A DNA stretch of 64,000 bases from Comamonas sp. lk (GCF_900564145.1 NZ_UOOB01000002.1:620001-684000), one strand, 5' to 3'; positions 8,754 through 17,672 are shown, counted from the stretch's first letter. Translations and numbers: made by a program. Notes: generated by a model from the sequence alone, not told the origin.

Positions 8754-10082
8754 TCAATGCACGTGCTCTGCCGTGGCCTTGCCCAGCTCGGACTTGAGCA
8801 CAAAACTGCCGCCCGCCACATAGCTCTGGCCGGCACTCAGGCCTTGCAGCACCTCGGTGTTTCGGGCATCCGCCTTGCCCAGCTTCACGCTCTGGGCCTT
8901 GAAGCCGCCTTCCACGGGAACAAAAACCACGGGCTTGTCGCCCTCGATCTTCTGGATCGCAGCCGTGGTCACGGCCACAGCCGCCTGTTGGGACGAAGCT
9001 GTGAGATCCACATTCACGAACAGGCCCGGACGCCAGATGCCGTCCGGGTTGTCCAGCGTGATGCGGGCGGGCGCGGTGCGGGTTTCCTGACCAATCAGCG
9101 CGCCCACATAGGCCACGACTCCCGTGGCCTTCGACTCAAAGGCCGTGGCATGCACCACGGCTTTCTCACCCACGCGCACAAAGGGCAGATCGGGAGCGGA
9201 CACCTTCATCTCGGCCCAGACCGAGCGAAGATCCGAGACGGTGAAAACCGCAGCGCTGTCCTGCACAGCCTCGCCAACGGACAGATGCTTTTCCACTACC
9301 ACACCATCGAAGGGAGCACGCAGTTCGAAGCGGTTGAGCGCGCCCGCAGAGCCCGCTCCCGCACCAATGGCTGCCAGTTTCTGCTGGGCATTGGCGGCGG
9401 CGATTTCGGCCTCGCGCAAGACCTGCTGAGCCTGCAGATAGTCTTGCTCGGCAGAGATTTTTTCCTGCCACAGCTGCTTTTCGCGTTGATAGGTGGTGCG
9501 TGCCAGTGCCAGGCGCTTTTGCGCAGCCATCAACTCGCTGCGCTGCTCGGATACGGCCGGACTGGTCAGCGTGGCCAGCAGCTGTCCTTTCTTGACCATC
9601 TGCCCCAGATTGGCAGATACGCTCTCGGCCACTCCGGCCACGCGCGGTACCACGTGTGCTGTCTTGTCTTCGTTAAAGCGAATCTCGCCAGGCAGTTGCA
9701 GCGTGCTGCCGATGGCAGCAGGGCCTGCGGCGGCCAGCGTCACACCGGCCGCCTTGGCAGCAGCGGCATCCAGCTTGAGCAGGTCTTGCTGCGGCTCCTT
9801 CTCTGCATGCGCTCCGCCCTCATGGCTGTGCTCGCCCTGTGGCTCGTCGCCGTGGTCGTCATGGGCTTGCTCCTTGCCATGCTCGTGTTTGTCGTCGTGC
9901 GGGTCCTCGCTCTTGCCTCCGCTCTTTTCCGCGCCAGCATGGGCATGGCTGTCCGGCTTGGCGGCGGCAGGCTCGGTGCCGCGCAAAATGGCGAAAGCGC
10001 CAGCGGCGCCCAGAACAAGAATGACGGCAATCGCAACCGCCGTGCGGCGCGATGAGGTGGTGGGTAGATTCATGGCGTTCAT
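8754..10082 (-). CDS. Efflux RND periplasmic adaptor (membrane fusion protein), CzcB/CusB family
   Basis: A 442-residue adaptor linking the RND pump to the outer-membrane channel. One membrane anchor lies at about residues 14-34. It is followed by a striking acidic, histidine-rich segment (residues 46-92, ten His among many Asp/Glu) likely to bind metal. Then come the lipoyl and alpha-hairpin parts (LPGEIRFNEDKTAHV, FELRAPFDGVVVEKHLSVGE) and the beta-barrel. The frame is open further upstream to 10268, but that region overlaps the outer-membrane gene; 10082, or ATG at 10073, is chosen as it follows that gene's stop by 13 bp. No clear ribosome binding site is visible, which suggests translational coupling. 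Confidence 0.92.
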   Translation of the reverse strand: MNAMNLPTTSSRRTAVAIAVILVLGAAGAFAILRGTEPAAAKPDSHAHAGAEKSGGKSEDPHDDKHEHGKEQAHDDHGDEPQGEHSHEGGAHAEKEPQQDLLKLDAAAAKAAGVTLAAAGPAAIGSTLQLPGEIRFNEDKTAHVVPRVAGVAESVSANLGQMVKKGQLLATLTSPAVSEQRSELMAAQKRLALARTTYQREKQLWQEKISAEQDYLQAQQVLREAEIAAANAQQKLAAIGAGAGSAGALNRFELRAPFDGVVVEKHLSVGEAVQDSAAVFTVSDLRSVWAEMKVSAPDLPFVRVGEKAVVHATAFESKATGVVAYVGALIGQETRTAPARITLDNPDGIWRPGLFVNVDLTASSQQAAVAVTTAAIQKIEGDKPVVFVPVEGGFKAQSVKLGKADARNTEVLQGLSAGQSYVAGGSFVLKSELGKATAEHVH

Positions 10083-10095
10083 CGGATTCGCAGAT

Positions 10096-11349
10096 TCATT
10101 CAAGACCGGGTACGTCGCCGAGCTGGCGGGTGATATCGGCGGCCGCGCTGTGGGTGGCGACCAGTTGCTCCAGATACAGGCTGCGTGCCTCTGCCAGCGT
10201 GCGCTGCGCATCCAGCACGTCGAGGTAGCTGAACTTGCCCAGGGCAAAGCCCTTGGCCGCCACCTCATAGGCCGACTGGGCTGCGGGCAGCACTTGGCGA
10301 TTCAGCTGCTCGGCCTGGGCGCGGCTGGTTTGCAACAGCTCGTGGTTTTGCAAAAGCTGGGCCTGCAACTGCTGGCGCGTGGCGGTCAGCTCATCCTCGG
10401 CCTTGTCGGCCAGGCGCAGAGCCTGCAGCTGGTTGCCACGGTTGCTGTCCAGAATGGGCAAGGGCACAGAGATGCCCATCACCAGCTGGTTGCGCCCCAC
10501 TTCCTGGGCGCGTTTCATGCCCAGACTGACAGTGGGATCGGGCAGACGCCGGGCGCGCTCGAGGTCCGCCGCAGACTTCGCCTGCAAAACCGCTTGCTGC
10601 GCCCGTATCAATTGCGGAGATTGCTCTATTTTTTCTAGCAAGCCCGCTTGTTCTGGAACGCTGGGCAAGCGGCCGACTTCACCGACTGCCGGCCCCAGAG
10701 AAGCGGCGGAGCCCCCCCACAAGGCCGCCAGTTGCTGGCGCGCCACGCGCTGACCCGATTGCGCCTGAGCCAGCGCCAGCTGGGCACTGGATTCTGCCAC
10801 CCGCGCCTTGGTCTCTTCCAGCGGAGCAATCTTGCCCGCCTGCACCCGCTTGGCCGCCGCATCGCGCGCCTGGGCGGCGATCTCCAGCGTTTTCTCATTG
10901 AGCTGCACGCGCTGCTGGGCCGCCAGCAAGTTGACAAAGGCGGCACGCACATCGGCACGCAAGCCGGCACGTGCGGCATCCAGCTCGGCCTGGGCCAGCT
11001 CGCGGCCGTACTCGGCCACCTTGATACGGGCGGCGCGCTTGCCGCCGATCTCCAGGGGCTGGTTCCATTGCAGCGTCATCGAGCGTGTCTCGCGCCGCGT
11101 GTCTTCCTGCGAATAAGCCAGCTCGGGATTGGGCCGCGCCTGGCTTTGCAACACCGCGCCTTCACTGGCGGCCAGCGCCTGACTGGCGGCGCGCAGCGTG
11201 GCATTGCGCTCCATGGCCATGGCCAAAGCGGTCTGCAAGCTGATGGGCTGCGCACCAGCGGGTATGGCCGGCAGCTGGGCCCAGGCGAGCTGTCCCGTCA
11301 AGCCGGCACATGCCAGCAGTGCCGCTGTCAGCTTCGAGGAAAAATACAT
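10096..11349 (-). CDS. Outer-membrane efflux channel, TolC/CzcC family
   Basis: A 417-residue outer-membrane factor for the RND pump, the first gene of the operon. Residues 1-24 are a signal peptide (ALLACAGLTGQLAWA-Q). The repeated structure of two TolC-type halves shows as long Ala/Gln/Arg-rich coiled-coil helices (about 60-210 and 260-400), with QARPNPELAYSQED and LPDPTVSLGMK marking the two beta portions. The chosen ATG at 11349 has GGAGAC eight bases upstream; an ATG at 11391 would add a non-signal-like extension. It is divergent from the response regulator, with the palindromic box between. Confidence 0.92.
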   Translation of the reverse strand: MYFSSKLTAALLACAGLTGQLAWAQLPAIPAGAQPISLQTALAMAMERNATLRAASQALAASEGAVLQSQARPNPELAYSQEDTRRETRSMTLQWNQPLEIGGKRAARIKVAEYGRELAQAELDAARAGLRADVRAAFVNLLAAQQRVQLNEKTLEIAAQARDAAAKRVQAGKIAPLEETKARVAESSAQLALAQAQSGQRVARQQLAALWGGSAASLGPAVGEVGRLPSVPEQAGLLEKIEQSPQLIRAQQAVLQAKSAADLERARRLPDPTVSLGMKRAQEVGRNQLVMGISVPLPILDSNRGNQLQALRLADKAEDELTATRQQLQAQLLQNHELLQTSRAQAEQLNRQVLPAAQSAYEVAAKGFALGKFSYLDVLDAQRTLAEARSLYLEQLVATHSAAADITRQLGDVPGLE

Positions 11350-11442
11350 AGCCGTCTCCACCCGGCAAGCCGCTGCACGATTGCAAGGCATATCTGGGGC
11401 TCAGGGACTGTAGCCAGCGCAAAACGACACAGCTCTGACTTC

Positions 11443-11464
11443 AAGATGACAAATTCGTCATCTT
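11443..11464. promoter_or_regulatory. 22-bp palindromic metal-response box (CusR/CzcR/CopR type)
   Basis: AAGATGAC at 11443-11450 and GTCATCTT at 11457-11464 form a perfect dyad around AAATTC. This closely resembles the known CusR/PcoR box (ATGACAA-NN-TTGTCAT with flanking A/T). It lies in the 133-bp gap between the efflux operon and the divergent two-component genes, so it can control both. Confidence 0.8.
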
Positions 11465-11482
11465 CGCCAACCGGGGCTTTGC

Positions 11483-12193
11483 ATGACAATCAATGCCATG
11501 AAGCTTTTGGTCATTGAAGATGAAGTCAAGCTGGCCGAGTACCTGCAAAAAGGACTGGGCGAAGAAGGCTTTGTGGTGGATATCACCCACAACGGCATTG
11601 ACGGTCTGCATCTGGCAACCGAACAGGCTTACGACCTGATCGTGCTCGACGGCATGCTGCCCGGCATTGACGGCCTGGCCGTGCTCGCGGCGCTGCGCCA
11701 GTCCAGCCAGACGCCGGTGATCATGCTGACGGCCCGTGCCCAGGTGGAAGACCGCGTCAAGGGCTTGCAAGGCGGCGCCGATGACTATCTGGTCAAGCCG
11801 TTTGCTTTTTCGGAGCTGGTGGCGCGCATCCATGTGCTGTTGCGACGCGGATTGCAGCAGCAAAACACACCAGAAGCCACGCTGCTGCGCATGGCCGATC
11901 TGGAGCTGGACTTGATACGCAGACGCGCCACCCGCGCCGGCCAGCGCCTGGATCTGACGGCCAAGGAATTCAATCTGCTGAGTCTGCTGCTGCGCCGCCG
12001 GGGCGAGGTGCTGTCGCGCACCGATCTGGCATCCCAGGTCTGGGACATGAACTTTGACAGCGAAACCAATGTGGTGGAAGTGGCCGTGCGCCGCCTGCGC
12101 CTGAAGCTGGATGCACCGTTCGACACCGCCTTGTTGCACACAGTGCGCGGCATGGGCTATGTGCTGGAGCTGCGTGCTGCTACTCAGGGCTAA
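11483..12193 (+). CDS. Heavy-metal response regulator, OmpR/CzcR/CusR family
   Basis: A 236-residue two-component response regulator. The receiver domain (about 6-118) has the acidic pair in [12 protein letters not shown], phospho-acceptor D56 in [10 protein letters not shown] and the lysine in [13 protein letters not shown]. The C-terminal winged helix (about 135-232) shows [20 protein letters not shown] and the recognition region [17 protein letters not shown]. An internal ATG at 11498 (MKLLVIEDE) is the more family-typical start; a weak GGGG lies ahead of 11483. It is 3 bp from the sensor kinase and divergent from the efflux operon, whose promoter box it probably binds. Confidence 0.93.
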   Translation: MTINAMKLLVIEDEVKLAEYLQKGLGEEGFVVDITHNGIDGLHLATEQAYDLIVLDGMLPGIDGLAVLAALRQSSQTPVIMLTARAQVEDRVKGLQGGADDYLVKPFAFSELVARIHVLLRRGLQQQNTPEATLLRMADLELDLIRRRATRAGQRLDLTAKEFNLLSLLLRRRGEVLSRTDLASQVWDMNFDSETNVVEVAVRRLRLKLDAPFDTALLHTVRGMGYVLELRAATQG

Positions 12194-12196
12194 AGC

Positions 12197-13561
12197 ATGA
12201 CACCCGGCATTCCCCATCTGGGCAAGCGCCTCTCGCGCTCTCTGGCGCTGCAGACCATGCTGGGCCTGGGCTTTGTGTGCCTGGCCGTTTACTGGGTCAC
12301 CGCCATCATGCTCACCCAGCGCCAGCAAGACAGCCTGCTGCACAAGCAGCAAGCGGTAGAGCATTTGCTGCAGGAAGGCCGCACCGCCCATACGCCGGAC
12401 ATGCTGATGCATATGCTGGACGATTTTCTGACCGGACACGACGAACTCTCGCTGCGCATCACGGACGCCAGCGGTCAGCTGCTGTTTGAAAAATTGCGCC
12501 AGCCCTTGAACGACCCGCGCAGCGAGCGCCTGAGCTTCAGCGTGGAATTGCCCGGCGTGCTCAGCCGCGCGCCCAGCCTGGCCGCGCAAAGCGTACAGGT
12601 CGCGCTGATGCTGGACAAACACCCCGACGACGCGATGCTGCGCAAGCTGGCATGGACGCTGGGCCTGGCCTCCATCGTCGGCGCTTTGCTGGTCTCGCTG
12701 TTCAGTACCTGGCTGGTACGCCGTGGACTGGAGCCCCTGCATTTGCTGCTGGAGCAAACCCGTCAGCTCACCGAGCAGGACTTGACGCGCGACTGGAAAA
12801 AACGGCTGGACGACAGCGGCCAACCCCAGGAACTGCGGCCCCTGATTGCACAGTTCAACTCGCTGCTGGCCAGACTGGCCGTAGCCTACCGGCAAATGGA
12901 AGCTTTCAACGCCGATGTGGCGCACGAACTCAATACCCCGCTGACCACGCTGATCAGCAGCTGCGAGCTGGCCTTGCGCAAACCGCGCAACGCCGAGGAA
13001 CTGCGCGACATTCTGGCCTCCAATCTTGAAGACCTGCAGCGCATGGCCGGCATCGTTGCCGACATGCTATTTCTCTCGCACGCCGACCGTGGCGAAGGGG
13101 CACGCCGCACGGCGGTGGCCAGTCTGGCCGCCCTGGCCTGCGAGGTGACGGAGTTTCACGAAGCGGCATTGCAGGAAGCGGAGGTGCAGGTACGCATTGA
13201 TGGCGATGTCAGCGCACAAGTCGATGCCCGCCTGCTGCGCCGGGCACTGTCCAATCTGCTGGGCAATGCCACGCGCTATGCCGTCAAGGGCTCGACCATC
13301 GTGGTGCAGATCACGCACAGCACGCCGCCTTGCCAGCTGACACTGGCCGTGCACAACACCGGCCCCGAGATCGATGCCGAGCATCTGCCGCGGCTGTTCG
13401 ATCGCTTCTACCGCTCCGACGCTGCCCGCAGTCAGGCAGACCGCAACCACGGTCTGGGGCTGGCGATCGTGGCGGCCATTGCGCGCATGCATGGCGGCCA
13501 GGTGTTTGCCCAATCCGGCAACGGCAGCACCTGCATAGGCCTGCGGCTGCCATTGCAGTAA
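12197..13561 (+). CDS. Heavy-metal sensor histidine kinase, CzcS/CusS family
   Basis: A 454-residue membrane kinase partnered with the regulator 3 bp upstream. Membrane segments lie at about 17-39 and 150-174 around a periplasmic sensor region, followed by HAMP. The dimerisation box ADVAHELNTPLTTL carries H243. The ATP-binding domain has LSNLLGNATRYA (N box), IDAEHLPRLFDRFYRSD (G1/F) and HGLGLAIVAAIARMHGG (G2). It should phosphorylate the adjacent regulator in response to periplasmic metal. The FDRFYRSD and NHGLGLAI spacing is typical of the heavy-metal sensor group. Confidence 0.93.
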   Translation: MTPGIPHLGKRLSRSLALQTMLGLGFVCLAVYWVTAIMLTQRQQDSLLHKQQAVEHLLQEGRTAHTPDMLMHMLDDFLTGHDELSLRITDASGQLLFEKLRQPLNDPRSERLSFSVELPGVLSRAPSLAAQSVQVALMLDKHPDDAMLRKLAWTLGLASIVGALLVSLFSTWLVRRGLEPLHLLLEQTRQLTEQDLTRDWKKRLDDSGQPQELRPLIAQFNSLLARLAVAYRQMEAFNADVAHELNTPLTTLISSCELALRKPRNAEELRDILASNLEDLQRMAGIVADMLFLSHADRGEGARRTAVASLAALACEVTEFHEAALQEAEVQVRIDGDVSAQVDARLLRRALSNLLGNATRYAVKGSTIVVQITHSTPPCQLTLAVHNTGPEIDAEHLPRLFDRFYRSDAARSQADRNHGLGLAIVAAIARMHGGQVFAQSGNGSTCIGLRLPLQ

Positions 13562-13677
13562 CCGCGCCAGGCCGGTGCGGGCCCACAGGCGCTCGCAGGC
13601 CTTGCCGACATGCGCGGCATCTCTCGCGGTTCACCATGAAGGCGGAGCGCATGGGCGCTCTTTGATCGGAGACGCGA

Positions 13678-14103
13678 ATGTACTTCTACACCACCCATCC
13701 ATCGCTGCGCAGCCGCCTTCTGACTTCCTTGCTGTGCGCAGCAAGCGTGACGGCATCGCCCGCCTTTGCTGCAGATGAAGCTCCGGCCATGCGCGAACAA
13801 GGCGCGCTGCAATACCGCTGCGGCGGCATAGGCAAGGATGAATCCACCGCCATGCGCTCAGCGATGAAGGACTATCCGCTGTCTCTGTTGTTTGCGGCCA
13901 AGGACGGCGAGTATCTGGCCGATCTCACCGTCACCATAGAGGGCGGCAAACAAACCCAGACATTCACGGCCAGCGGCCCGGTTTGCCTGCTCAAACTGCC
14001 TGCGGGCAGTTATACCGTGAGCGCCACGACCAAGGACGGCCAGAATCAAAAGCGGCAGGTTCGCGTGGGCGCCAAACACCAGAGCCTGGACTTGCGCTTC
14101 TAG
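13678..14103 (+). CDS. Small secreted protein with carboxypeptidase-regulatory-like (beta-sandwich) region
   Basis: A 141-residue exported protein of unknown function. The signal peptide covers about 1-31 (LLTSLLCAASVTASPAFA-AD). The rest reads as a beta-rich domain in which LADLTVTIEGGKQTQTF and LPAGSYTVSATTKDGQ look like the transthyretin-like or PEGA-like modules found in cell-envelope proteins. Two cysteines in the mature part (YRCGG and GPVCLL) could form a disulfide. CGGAGA precedes the ATG. It lies 116 bp after the metal sensor kinase on the same strand and may be transcribed with it, but nothing shows a metal role. Confidence 0.75.
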   Translation: MYFYTTHPSLRSRLLTSLLCAASVTASPAFAADEAPAMREQGALQYRCGGIGKDESTAMRSAMKDYPLSLLFAAKDGEYLADLTVTIEGGKQTQTFTASGPVCLLKLPAGSYTVSATTKDGQNQKRQVRVGAKHQSLDLRF

Positions 14104-14148
14104 CCCCCCACGCGCACAGGCGGGAAGAATTTTGGCGACAATCGCGGC

Positions 14149-14592
14149 ATGTCCCAAGACAGCAACTCCTCCAGCTACTCCACCCATTTGCAGGCCGGCA
14201 ATGCCCTGGTCGCGCAGGCCCAGTCGGTGGCGACCCAAGACTTCAACCAGGCACGTGCACTGTGGCAGGCCGCCGGCAAGGAGTTTTACCTTGCCCACAA
14301 GGCCGACATGGACCAGCCCGAAGCCGCATTCCGCCTGGCCCAGGCCTGGATGGCCGAAGCCCATGCACTGCAAAAAGAAGGCTCGGCCAATGCGGCCGTC
14401 ATGTGGGCCAATGCCGCAGCCCAGTGCGAGCTGGCCTTTGATCTGAACCAGGAAGATGGCCGCGTGGCCATGACGGCCGCCAGCTGCCATCAGTTTGCCG
14501 GCGAGCACGATGCCGCCAAGGCCTGGCAGCAGATCGGCATGCATTTGCTGCAGCCTGATGCAGCGGCAAACCAGAGCTCAGCAGCCAGCTGA
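14149..14592 (+). CDS. Hypothetical cytoplasmic protein, alpha-helical (TPR-like)
   Basis: A 147-residue protein I cannot assign. It is almost entirely predicted helix and rich in Ala and Gln, with repeated small-residue helices (GNALVAQAQSVATQDFNQ, EAAFRLAQAWMAEAHALQ, NAAVMWANAAAQCELAF). This resembles tetratricopeptide-type pairs, though no canonical repeat can be aligned with certainty. There is no signal peptide or membrane segment. It is 45 bp from the upstream secreted protein and convergent with the DUF445 gene, about 100 bp away. Confidence 0.7.
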   Translation: MSQDSNSSSYSTHLQAGNALVAQAQSVATQDFNQARALWQAAGKEFYLAHKADMDQPEAAFRLAQAWMAEAHALQKEGSANAAVMWANAAAQCELAFDLNQEDGRVAMTAASCHQFAGEHDAAKAWQQIGMHLLQPDAAANQSSAAS

Positions 14593-14694
14593 TGGCGGCT
14601 CAATCTTTGGCGGCCTGAGTTCGGCTGCCGAAGGTCGGCAAAACCGCCATGCATGCCGGACGAGAAACGGCATACTGCTACAAAACAAATAGCA

Positions 14695-16008
14695 TTATTT
14701 AGCCATCGTGCCCAGGCTGCGCACGATGGCGCCGGCATGCGAAATCACAAACAGCAGCAGGCCTATGGCACCGCCCACCAGCGTGCCGTTGATGCGTATG
14801 TACTGCAAATCCTTGCCTATATGCGCCTCTATCAGTTCGGACAGCTGTTGCGAATCCCAGCGTTTGACAGTGTCGGCAATATGCAGCCCTATGAACTGCG
14901 AGACATCGGGCGCCAGCGAGCCGGCCCAGCGCTTGAGACGCTCGTTCATGGAGGTGCGCAGCGCCTCGTCGTGCGCCAGGGAATGGCCCAGCCAGCGGCC
15001 CATGGCCGTGGTCTTGCGGGCCAGGGCCGAATGCTCGTCAGCCAGATCTTTTTCCAGCTTGGCGCGCAGGCCCAGCCATAGTTCGCGCAGATAGCTGGCC
15101 AGCTTTTCGTCATGCAGCAGATAGTGGCGCAACTGCTCCACCCGCTGCTCGTACTCGGGGTCGTGCTTGAGTCGCTCTATCAGGCGGTGCACCGAGGCAT
15201 CAAAGGCCTCGCGCATGCGGTGCTCGGGGTTGGTGGCAATGTCTTGCAACATGCTGTCCATGGCCGCCGCAAACACGCTGGCGCCTTTTTCGCTGAGCCA
15301 GTCGGTGGGCAGCATTTTTTCCTTGAGCGGATGCTCGCGCTTGAGCCAGGAGACTATGGTGTGCGCAATCAGCACATGGGTCTGCTCGGTGCGCAGCACA
15401 CTGCTCAGGCGGGCCAGCACATCGTCGAGCACGGCCTGATGGCGCCCGCCCTGGGTCAGACCCGTGAGCAGCGAAGCCGCCGTACCCGAGAGATTGAGCT
15501 GGGACAGCACCGCCTTGAGAGACTGGCTGAGAAACTTCTCCACCTGCTTGTCCTGCACCATCTCCAGTCCGGCCAGCGCCATGCGCGCCACCTGTTTGCC
15601 CAGCAGCTGACTGTTGGCGGGCGTGGTCAGCCAGTCGCTCAGGGCTTGTGCAGGGTTGTTGCGCTCGATCAGCGCCATCAGCGAGGGAGCATCGAGAAAC
15701 TTGTCGCGCACGAAGACGGCTAAGTTCTCGCCGATGCGATCCTTGTTGCGCGGAATGATGGCCGTGTGGCGTCCCACCAGGGGCAGCGGTATAGGGCGAA
15801 ACAGCGCCGTCACCGCAAACCAGTCGGCCAGCGCCCCCACCATGGCGGCCTCGCAAATCGCGCGCAGACAGACCAGCCACAAGGGGACGACCTCCCAGCG
15901 TGCACCCGTCACTGCCGTGGCAATGAATCCGGCGGTCACCAGCAGCAAAAGCACCAGAGGCAGGCGCTTGGCCTGCTGCAATGTCAGGCGTTGTTCGGAT
16001 GTGAGCAT
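14695..16008 (-). CDS. DUF445 family membrane protein (YjiN-like)
   Basis: A 437-residue inner-membrane protein of the DUF445 (YjiN/YheB) family. Membrane segments occur near residues 15-60 (LPLVLLLLVTAGFIATAVTG, then WLVCLRAICEAAMVGALAD), with one at the C-terminus (LVGGAIGLLLFVISHAG). The conserved family segment ADWFAVTALFRPIPLP with HTAIIPRNKDRIGENLAVFV is present. The middle is a long helical soluble part. The start at 16008 (MLTSEQRL) is preferred over 16050, which adds a short, less typical N-terminus. The molecular function of the family is not known. Confidence 0.88.
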   Translation of the reverse strand: MLTSEQRLTLQQAKRLPLVLLLLVTAGFIATAVTGARWEVVPLWLVCLRAICEAAMVGALADWFAVTALFRPIPLPLVGRHTAIIPRNKDRIGENLAVFVRDKFLDAPSLMALIERNNPAQALSDWLTTPANSQLLGKQVARMALAGLEMVQDKQVEKFLSQSLKAVLSQLNLSGTAASLLTGLTQGGRHQAVLDDVLARLSSVLRTEQTHVLIAHTIVSWLKREHPLKEKMLPTDWLSEKGASVFAAAMDSMLQDIATNPEHRMREAFDASVHRLIERLKHDPEYEQRVEQLRHYLLHDEKLASYLRELWLGLRAKLEKDLADEHSALARKTTAMGRWLGHSLAHDEALRTSMNERLKRWAGSLAPDVSQFIGLHIADTVKRWDSQQLSELIEAHIGKDLQYIRINGTLVGGAIGLLLFVISHAGAIVRSLGTMAK

Positions 16009-16150
16009 GGGCCAAGCATAGGGCAGGCCCAAGGCTGCGCCAAGGCGCAACGGACCCTAAGCCTGTCATCCGGCATTGATGCGGCACCTGACAGGCCTTT
16101 GCGATTGCGCAGACAATGCCGGTTTTGAGTCTTTTGCATCCCAGAACACC

Positions 16151-16396
16151 ATGACCGACGCCATCCGCCCCGAACTGCCCGACCACCTGTCCATCGACCC
16201 CCGCAGCCCCCACCATGTGGCCGCCGTGTTCGAGCACGACATCGGCATCCGCTTCAACGGCAAGGACCGCTTTGACGTGGAGGAATACTGCGTCAGCGAA
16301 GGCTGGGTGAAGGTGCCGGCCGGCAAGACCCTGGACCGCAAGGGCAAGCCCCTGCTGATCAAGATCAAGGGTACGGTGGAAGCCTACTACCGTTAA
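16151..16396 (+). CDS. DUF3297 family small protein
   Basis: An 81-residue protein matching the DUF3297 family in length and sequence: LPDHLSIDPRSPHH, the aromatic GIRFNGKDRFDVEEYC and a basic C-terminus ending in GTVEAYYR. The function is unknown; such proteins are small, soluble and widespread in proteobacteria. The start is the ATG at 16151; the open frame extends upstream to a TTG but with non-conserved sequence. It converges with the flavohemoglobin gene across an inverted repeat that can terminate both. Confidence 0.85.
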   Translation: MTDAIRPELPDHLSIDPRSPHHVAAVFEHDIGIRFNGKDRFDVEEYCVSEGWVKVPAGKTLDRKGKPLLIKIKGTVEAYYR

Positions 16397-16402
16397 AAAA
16401 AC

Positions 16403-16437
16403 AGCTTGAAGCGATTGATGAACATACGCTTCAAGCT
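16403..16437. terminator. Inverted repeat between convergent DUF3297 and hmp genes
   Basis: AGCTTGAAGCG at 16403-16413 and CGCTTCAAGCT at 16427-16437 are perfect complements with a 13-base loop, preceded by seven A and followed by ATTGATAAG. The position between two convergent stops suggests a bidirectional terminator. The arms share words with the AGCTATT-type intergenic repeats. Confidence 0.65.
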
Positions 16438-16453
16438 ATTGATAAGATAGCAA

Positions 16454-17632
16454 TCAGGCCAGCGCTTCGGCGGGGCCGAAGAACTCGTAATGCACCTGCG
16501 CCTCGGGCACGCCCAGCTCGCGCAGGGATTGCTTGACCGAGCGCATGAAAGCCTTGGGGCCCAGGAAGTACACATCGGCATCGCGCGACTCCGGCAGCCA
16601 CTGGCCCAGTTGCGCGGCACTCAGATGGCCTTGGGCATCCACGCCATCATCGGCTTGCACTGTCTCATAGCAGTAGTGGCGCGTCAGCTGCGCATGCTCG
16701 GCGGCCAGCGTATCGATGGCATCACGGAAAGCATGAACCTTGCGCTCGCGTGCGCAGTGGATGAAGGTGATGGAACGGCCGGTGGGCAGCGCAGCCTGCA
16801 ACATGGGCAAGGTGGGCGTGATGCCCACACCGCCGCTGATCAGTACCAGCGGCTTCTCGCCATCCTTCAGCGTGAAATGGCCTGATGGTGCAAACAGCTG
16901 CAGCACATCGCCCACCTTCACGACATCGTGCAGATAGCTGGAAACCTTGCCACCCTCTTCGCGCTTGACGCTGATGCGATAGCTCTTGCCATTGCTGGCC
17001 GCAGACAGCGAGTAATTGCGGCGCTGCTCCACGTCATCGATCACCAGGCGCATGCCTATGTACTGACCGGGCTGGTGCGCCATGACGGCGCCGCCATCCA
17101 CAGGCTCCAGATAGAAGGAGCTGATCTCGGCGCTTTCCGCCACCTTGTGGCTGAGCTTGAAATCACGCGCACCACGCCAGCCGCCGGGCGCGGCTGCGGT
17201 TTGCTCGTACACGCTGCGCTCGGCTCCGATCAGGATATCGGCCAGCTGCTGATAGGCCGCACCCCAGGCCGCCAGCACTTCGTCGGTGGCGATTTCGGCA
17301 CCCAGCACTTCGCGGATGGCACGCAGCAGGCAGGCACCGACTACCGGGTAGTGCTCGGCCTGCACCTGCAGCGCTACGTGCTTGTTGATGATTTGCGCCG
17401 GCAGATTGCCCAGACCTTCCAGGCGATCGATATTCTTGGCATACATGAGCACGCTGTGGGCCAGCGCGCGCGGCTGGGAGCCGCTTTGCTGGTGGGCCTG
17501 ATTGAACAGCGGACGCACCTCGGGGTGACCGGCCAGCATGATTTGATAGAAATGCGTGGTCAAGGCCTCACCGCCGGTTTCCAGCAGCGGCACGGTGGAA
17601 CGAACAATTTCACGTTGGCGATCGGTCAGCAT
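16454..17632 (-). CDS. hmp: Flavohemoglobin / nitric oxide dioxygenase
   Basis: A 392-residue NO dioxygenase converting NO and O2 to nitrate with NAD(P)H. The globin domain (1-140) has Y29, Q53, proximal H85 (INKHVALQVQAEHY) and Y95 at the same numbers as E. coli Hmp. The reductase part has FAD motif RRNYSLSAASNG and NAD motif ISGGVGITPTLPMLQ. The start at 17632 has AAGGAAACC just upstream; the frame continues to 17677 but without conservation. It is divergent from norR, with three NorR-type sites and a sigma-54 promoter in the gap, so expression should be switched on by NO. Confidence 0.96.
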   Translation of the reverse strand: MLTDRQREIVRSTVPLLETGGEALTTHFYQIMLAGHPEVRPLFNQAHQQSGSQPRALAHSVLMYAKNIDRLEGLGNLPAQIINKHVALQVQAEHYPVVGACLLRAIREVLGAEIATDEVLAAWGAAYQQLADILIGAERSVYEQTAAAPGGWRGARDFKLSHKVAESAEISSFYLEPVDGGAVMAHQPGQYIGMRLVIDDVEQRRNYSLSAASNGKSYRISVKREEGGKVSSYLHDVVKVGDVLQLFAPSGHFTLKDGEKPLVLISGGVGITPTLPMLQAALPTGRSITFIHCARERKVHAFRDAIDTLAAEHAQLTRHYCYETVQADDGVDAQGHLSAAQLGQWLPESRDADVYFLGPKAFMRSVKQSLRELGVPEAQVHYEFFGPAEALA

Positions 17633-17672
17633 AGAGGTTTCCTTGTTTCTCATGGAGGTTTGAACCCATATC

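Noticed and set aside
10083..10268. Upstream extension of the efflux adaptor frame to 10268
   Set aside because: It overlaps the end of the outer-membrane channel gene and encodes Trp/Arg-rich sequence with no signal or anchor features; the anchor begins properly from 10082 or 10073.
11441..12925. Open frame of 494 codons opposite the two-component genes
   Set aside because: It crosses two well-defined genes and the promoter box and has no conserved pattern.
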